A program made the position numbers and the translations under genes. From assembly GCA_900555335.1 (NCBI GenBank), contig USKU01000057.1, forward strand, positions 1 to 7,869: DNA of 7,869 bases. The letters are read 5' to 3'. Each line of letters opens with the position of its first letter. The stretch's first letter is position 1. Origin of the DNA: an uncultured Atopobium sp. (lineage in GTDB: Bacteria > Actinomycetota > Coriobacteriia > Coriobacteriales > Atopobiaceae). The notes under the pieces were generated by a model that had not been told where the DNA came from, made no database searches, and saw only the letters and a list, made by a program, of their open reading frames with translations. This document shows, piece by piece, positions 5,176 to 7,869 of the stretch.

Positions 5176-6720
5176 ATGGCCGTCGCATATCACAGCACAA
5201 GAAGCTCTGACCATACCGTTTTGGCTAAACAAGCTATTTTGCAGGGAATTGCTCCCGACGGCGGCCTTTATATCCAAGATTCAATTGGCGAGAAACCCCT
5301 CGATCTTGCAAAGGTTTGTTCTCAGGGCTTTAAAGCTACTGCTTTCGACGTGCTTTCTGCTCTGCTGGACGACTACTCTGCTGAAGAGCTGACTCGCTGT
5401 ATTGAGGGCGCGTATGGCTCTCAGTGGGACACCCAGGCTATCACGCCTATTTCTGCTATCGGAGAAGACTGGCTGCTTGAGCTCTTCCATGGTCCAACGT
5501 CGGCTTTCAAAGACGTTGCGCTTCAGATGCTCCCCCGCCTGATGAGTGTTGCTCGCGAGGACGCGGACGTAGCTGGCGCTGTCAATGCTGAGGGTACTGC
5601 GGACGTGGCTGTCACCGCCGGCAAGAACATCATGATTGTGACAGCAACTTCTGGCGACACTGGTAAAGCCGCACTTGAGGGCTTCAAGGATGTTCCCGGT
5701 ATGGGAATCACCGTCTTTTATCCAGAAGGTAAGGTTTCTGATATTCAACGCCTGCAGATGGTGACTCAAAAAGGCTCTAACGTAGCTGTTTGCGCTGTTA
5801 AGGGAAACTTTGACGACGCCCAAAATGCTGCTAAGGCAATCTTTGCCAACAAGGAGTTGGCGCATAAGTTGGCCGGTAAGGGCACGGTACTTTCCAGCGC
5901 AAACTCCATCAATATTGGTCGTTTGGCCCCACAGGTAACCTACTACTTTGACGCATATGCCCAGCTTGTTGCCAAGGGTGCCATCGCCCAAGGTCAAAAA
6001 GTTACTTTCTGCGTGCCAACCGGCAACTTTGGCGACGTCCTCGCAGGTTACTTTGCAAAAGAAATGGGACTTCCTGTCGATCGCCTCATTGTGGCTTCTA
6101 ACAGCAATAAGGTGCTGACTGATTTCTTGGAAACAGGCATCTACGATCGTAGACGTGCATTTGAAAAGACCATCTCTCCATCAATGGACATTCTGGTTTC
6201 ATCAAACCTTGAACGACTCCTTTATCTTGCATCTGGCAAAGACACCGAGCTTGTCAGCTATCTGATGAACCAGCTGGTAACCAAGGGTATCTACACGGTA
6301 CCTGCTCAGGTGATGGACACCATCCGCGAAACCTTTGATGCTGGCTTTGCAACCGACGCTCAGACGCGTGAGACTATCCGTTCTACCTGGGAGAATTGTC
6401 GTGTGCTGATTGACCCTCACACAGCCGTCGCAAAGCACGTGCTTGACAGGGTTTCTCGCCAGGCGGGTAACGTGCGCGTTTGTCTGTCTACTGCTAGCCC
6501 GTATAAGTTCTCGTCCGACGTGCTTGCCGCGCTGGGCCACTCGACCGCTGGCCTGGATGACTTTGCATGCATGCATACGCTCGCCGAAATCACGGGCACT
6601 AATCCGCCAATCCAGCTTTCATCGCTGAATGATAACGTTATCATTCATACTGACGTTCGCGAGAAGGAACAGCTTGCTTCGTACGTTTCTGAAGCATGCG
6701 GGCGTATTTTTGCTTGTTAG
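5176..6720 (+). CDS. thrC: Threonine synthase
   Basis: This PLP enzyme converts O-phospho-L-homoserine and water to threonine and phosphate. From the chosen ATG it has 514 residues, beginning MAVAYHSTRSSDHT, the usual N-terminus of the long bacterial/yeast-type family. A longer in-frame reading to 5131 would start at TTG inside the repeats and add 15 unlikely residues; GGTGG (5167-5171) is the Shine-Dalgarno for the ATG. The N-terminal signature GIAPDGGLY is at 24-32, and the PLP lysine is Lys112 in HGPTSAFKDVALQ. TATSGDTGKAA (156-166) and VPTGNFGDVLAGY (280-292) bind the cofactor phosphate and help form the active site. About 20 residues at 129-151, rich in Ala/Val/Asp, appear inserted before the TSGDTG strand compared with typical members. 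It is the first gene of thrCB, 22 nt before thrB. Confidence 0.97.
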   Translation: MAVAYHSTRSSDHTVLAKQAILQGIAPDGGLYIQDSIGEKPLDLAKVCSQGFKATAFDVLSALLDDYSAEELTRCIEGAYGSQWDTQAITPISAIGEDWLLELFHGPTSAFKDVALQMLPRLMSVAREDADVAGAVNAEGTADVAVTAGKNIMIVTATSGDTGKAALEGFKDVPGMGITVFYPEGKVSDIQRLQMVTQKGSNVAVCAVKGNFDDAQNAAKAIFANKELAHKLAGKGTVLSSANSINIGRLAPQVTYYFDAYAQLVAKGAIAQGQKVTFCVPTGNFGDVLAGYFAKEMGLPVDRLIVASNSNKVLTDFLETGIYDRRRAFEKTISPSMDILVSSNLERLLYLASGKDTELVSYLMNQLVTKGIYTVPAQVMDTIRETFDAGFATDAQTRETIRSTWENCRVLIDPHTAVAKHVLDRVSRQAGNVRVCLSTASPYKFSSDVLAALGHSTAGLDDFACMHTLAEITGTNPPIQLSSLNDNVIIHTDVREKEQLASYVSEACGRIFAC

Positions 6721-6742
6721 ACTCTGAGAAAGCAGGTTTTAC

Positions 6743-7672
6743 ATGCTCGACAACACCATCTTGACCGTATCTGTACCTGCTACCTCTGCAAACATTGGCG
6801 TTGGCTACGATACGCTGGGTCTTGCGTTTAACCTGCGCGCAAAAATTACGTTTAGGGAATCTCCTACACTCATCATTGACGGCTGCCCCGAGCAGTTCAG
6901 AAACGACGACAACCTTGTCTGGACGTCCTATGTTCGAGCCTGCGAAAAGCTGGGCGAAGAGCCTACTCCCAAACACATCACCATCGACTCGCCTATTCCG
7001 CTTTCTGGTGGACTCGGCTCAAGTTCTACCTGCGTAATTGCTGGTATTGCCGCCGCGATGACTGAGTCTCATGGCGGCTGGGATCCTGAGCGTGCGCTCG
7101 ACTTTGCCTGCCATTTTGAGGGCCATCCCGATAACGTTGCTCCTGCAATTTATGGTGGCCTGACCTCGTCATTTGTTGAGGGCGGGCATACCGTTTGTAC
7201 TCGAAGGCTCGTAGCACGCGGTCTCTCTTTTGTTGCAATTGCGCCCCCGTACTCTATCAATACCGAGGAAGCGCGTAAAGTTGTTCCGCAGAAAGTCTCA
7301 CTTGAAACGGCCGTTTACCAGATGGGACGTACCGTTGCTGTCACTCACGCACTTGAAACAGGAAACGGCGGACTGTTGGCAGCAGCTTGCAACGATAAGA
7401 TCCACGAACCGTATCGCAAGGAGCTCATCCCCGATTACGAGGAGCTTAAGCAGGTAGCAAAGCTTGCTCGTGCTTGCGCCTTTGTTATCTCGGGCTCAGG
7501 TTCCACCATGGTTGCCATCTGCGACTCCCCCGTTACTGCGCGCGCGGTTGCCGAGAATGCCAAGCAGGTCAGAGGCGATCTCTGGATTCAGATTCTTGAA
7601 CCTGCGCTTCTAGGTACCGTCCTTACCTTGGACGACGGTCAGCAACACCACAACACTTTCGACGAAATCTAA
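6743..7672 (+). CDS. thrB: Homoserine kinase (GHMP family)
   Basis: The enzyme phosphorylates homoserine with ATP to O-phospho-L-homoserine, the substrate of ThrC. Its 309 residues are normal for the family. The N-terminal VSVPATSANIGVGYDTLGLAF (9-29) matches the ThrB signature, with GVGYD in place of the more common GPGFD. The GHMP ATP-binding loop is PLSGGLGSSST (86-96), EGHPDNVAPAIYGG (126-139) is the second signature, and VISGSGSTMVAI (248-259) is the glycine-rich C-terminal motif. The ATG at 6743 follows AGCAGG with a 6-nt gap, a modest ribosome-binding site, 22 nt after the thrC stop. Co-transcription with thrC is likely because there is no terminator between them. Confidence 0.96.
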   Translation: MLDNTILTVSVPATSANIGVGYDTLGLAFNLRAKITFRESPTLIIDGCPEQFRNDDNLVWTSYVRACEKLGEEPTPKHITIDSPIPLSGGLGSSSTCVIAGIAAAMTESHGGWDPERALDFACHFEGHPDNVAPAIYGGLTSSFVEGGHTVCTRRLVARGLSFVAIAPPYSINTEEARKVVPQKVSLETAVYQMGRTVAVTHALETGNGGLLAAACNDKIHEPYRKELIPDYEELKQVAKLARACAFVISGSGSTMVAICDSPVTARAVAENAKQVRGDLWIQILEPALLGTVLTLDDGQQHHNTFDEI

Positions 7673-7680
7673 CCCCCCAC

Positions 7681-7714
7681 GCGCGTTTGCGAGCGTTGCG
7701 CGTTTGCGAGCGCT
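7681..7714. repeat. 17-bp tandem repeat after thrB
   Basis: GCGCGTTTGCGAGCGTT (7681-7697) is followed at once by GCGCGTTTGCGAGCGCT (7698-7714), with one difference. The motif TTGCGCGT at its junction also occurs in the thrC upstream repeat (5100-5107). Confidence 0.85.
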
Positions 7715-7719
7715 CGGGT

Positions 7720-7772
7720 TTCTCGCTAGGAGTGCCAATCCCGTCCGTTCTTCTCGCCAGGTGCGCCTTTCC
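7720..7772. repeat. Imperfect 22-bp direct repeat after thrB
   Basis: 7720-7741 and 7751-7772 share 17 of 22 positions by hand count, both starting TTCTCGC and ending TCC. The start-to-start distance is 31 bp. The copies lie directly after the 17-bp tandem repeat. Confidence 0.6.
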
Positions 7773-7794
7773 AACATTGCGCGCCTGAAAAGTG

Positions 7795-7827
7795 CAAAGA
7801 ATCTGTATTTGAGACACAGATTCTTTG
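7795..7827. terminator. Hairpin after thrB, probable transcription terminator
   Basis: CAAAGAATCTGT (7795-7806) and ACAGATTCTTTG (7816-7827) form a perfect 12-bp stem with a 9-nt loop, the same geometry as the asd terminator. The plus strand has only TTCTTTG at the stem base and no following T run. The minus strand has CACTTTTC after the stem. It could therefore serve thrCB weakly, or act on a leftward gene beyond the window. Confidence 0.5.
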
Positions 7828-7869
7828 ATGAAATCAGGCAAATCCACAGTTTCTTTTACGTATTTAGGC

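Noticed and set aside
5281..5997. 238-codon minus-strand reading frame opposite thrC
   Set aside because: It is entirely antisense to conserved threonine synthase motifs; its composition (many Arg, Ser, His, Leu) is typical of a shadow frame.
7623..7869. Minus-strand frame open to the right window edge, considered as the 3' end of a neighbouring gene
   Set aside because: The first 30 residues look fairly protein-like, but the rest is Arg-rich over the repeat region, crosses the hairpin and overlaps the end of thrB. It cannot be supported without the sequence beyond the edge.
7828..7869. Possible start of a plus-strand gene (MKSGKSTVSFTYLG)
   Set aside because: No Shine-Dalgarno; the ATG directly follows the hairpin stem, and only 14 codons are visible.

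Overview
The window holds the complete aspartate-to-threonine pathway as two divergent gene blocks, plus the start of a PLP-dependent C-S lyase gene, one tRNA gene, and about 800 bases of gene-free DNA that looks like a decayed mobile-element landing site. Protein style (a 514-residue threonine synthase starting MAVAYHSTRSSDHT, a YclM-type aspartokinase with two ACT domains, a short homoserine dehydrogenase), moderate base composition and a CCA-encoding tRNA suggest a Gram-positive of the Coriobacteriia, probably near Lancefieldella/Atopobium or Olsenella. That placement is an inference from sequence style, not a database result.

Layout. Bases 1-236 (minus) encode the N-terminus of a MalY/PatB-like aminotransferase-fold lyase. 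Its putative promoter has a 15-bp tandem duplication that copies the -10 box. Bases 383-459 (plus) are a full tRNA-Arg(UCU) with an extended -10 promoter and an intrinsic terminator. Bases 498-1275 contain no intact gene. They hold a short integrase-tail-like stretch, an orphan leader resembling those of small type I toxin genes, a degenerate second copy of the 3' half of the same tRNA (869-911), and a 178-bp element bounded by perfect 22-bp inverted repeats (1049-1226). I read 460-911 as the scar of an element that once integrated in the tRNA and has since decayed.

The minus-strand operon hom-lysC-asd (4848 down to 1353) has only 2-nt gaps between genes and a strong terminator after asd (1285-1317). 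The plus-strand operon thrC-thrB (5176-7672) is divergent from it across a 327-bp intergenic region. Together LysC (aspartate to aspartyl phosphate), Asd (to aspartate semialdehyde), Hom (to homoserine), ThrB (to O-phosphohomoserine) and ThrC (to threonine) cover all five steps. Asd and LysC also supply the lysine/diaminopimelate branch, and Hom the methionine branch.

Regulation. No riboswitch or T-box was recognised. The intergenic region has a small palindrome and two 31-bp direct repeats (with a partial third) between the likely thrC promoter and its start codon. Hom lacks a recognisable ACT regulatory domain, whereas LysC has two, so feedback may act mainly on the aspartokinase. The tail after thrB is short, GC-rich and repetitive, and ends in a hairpin.
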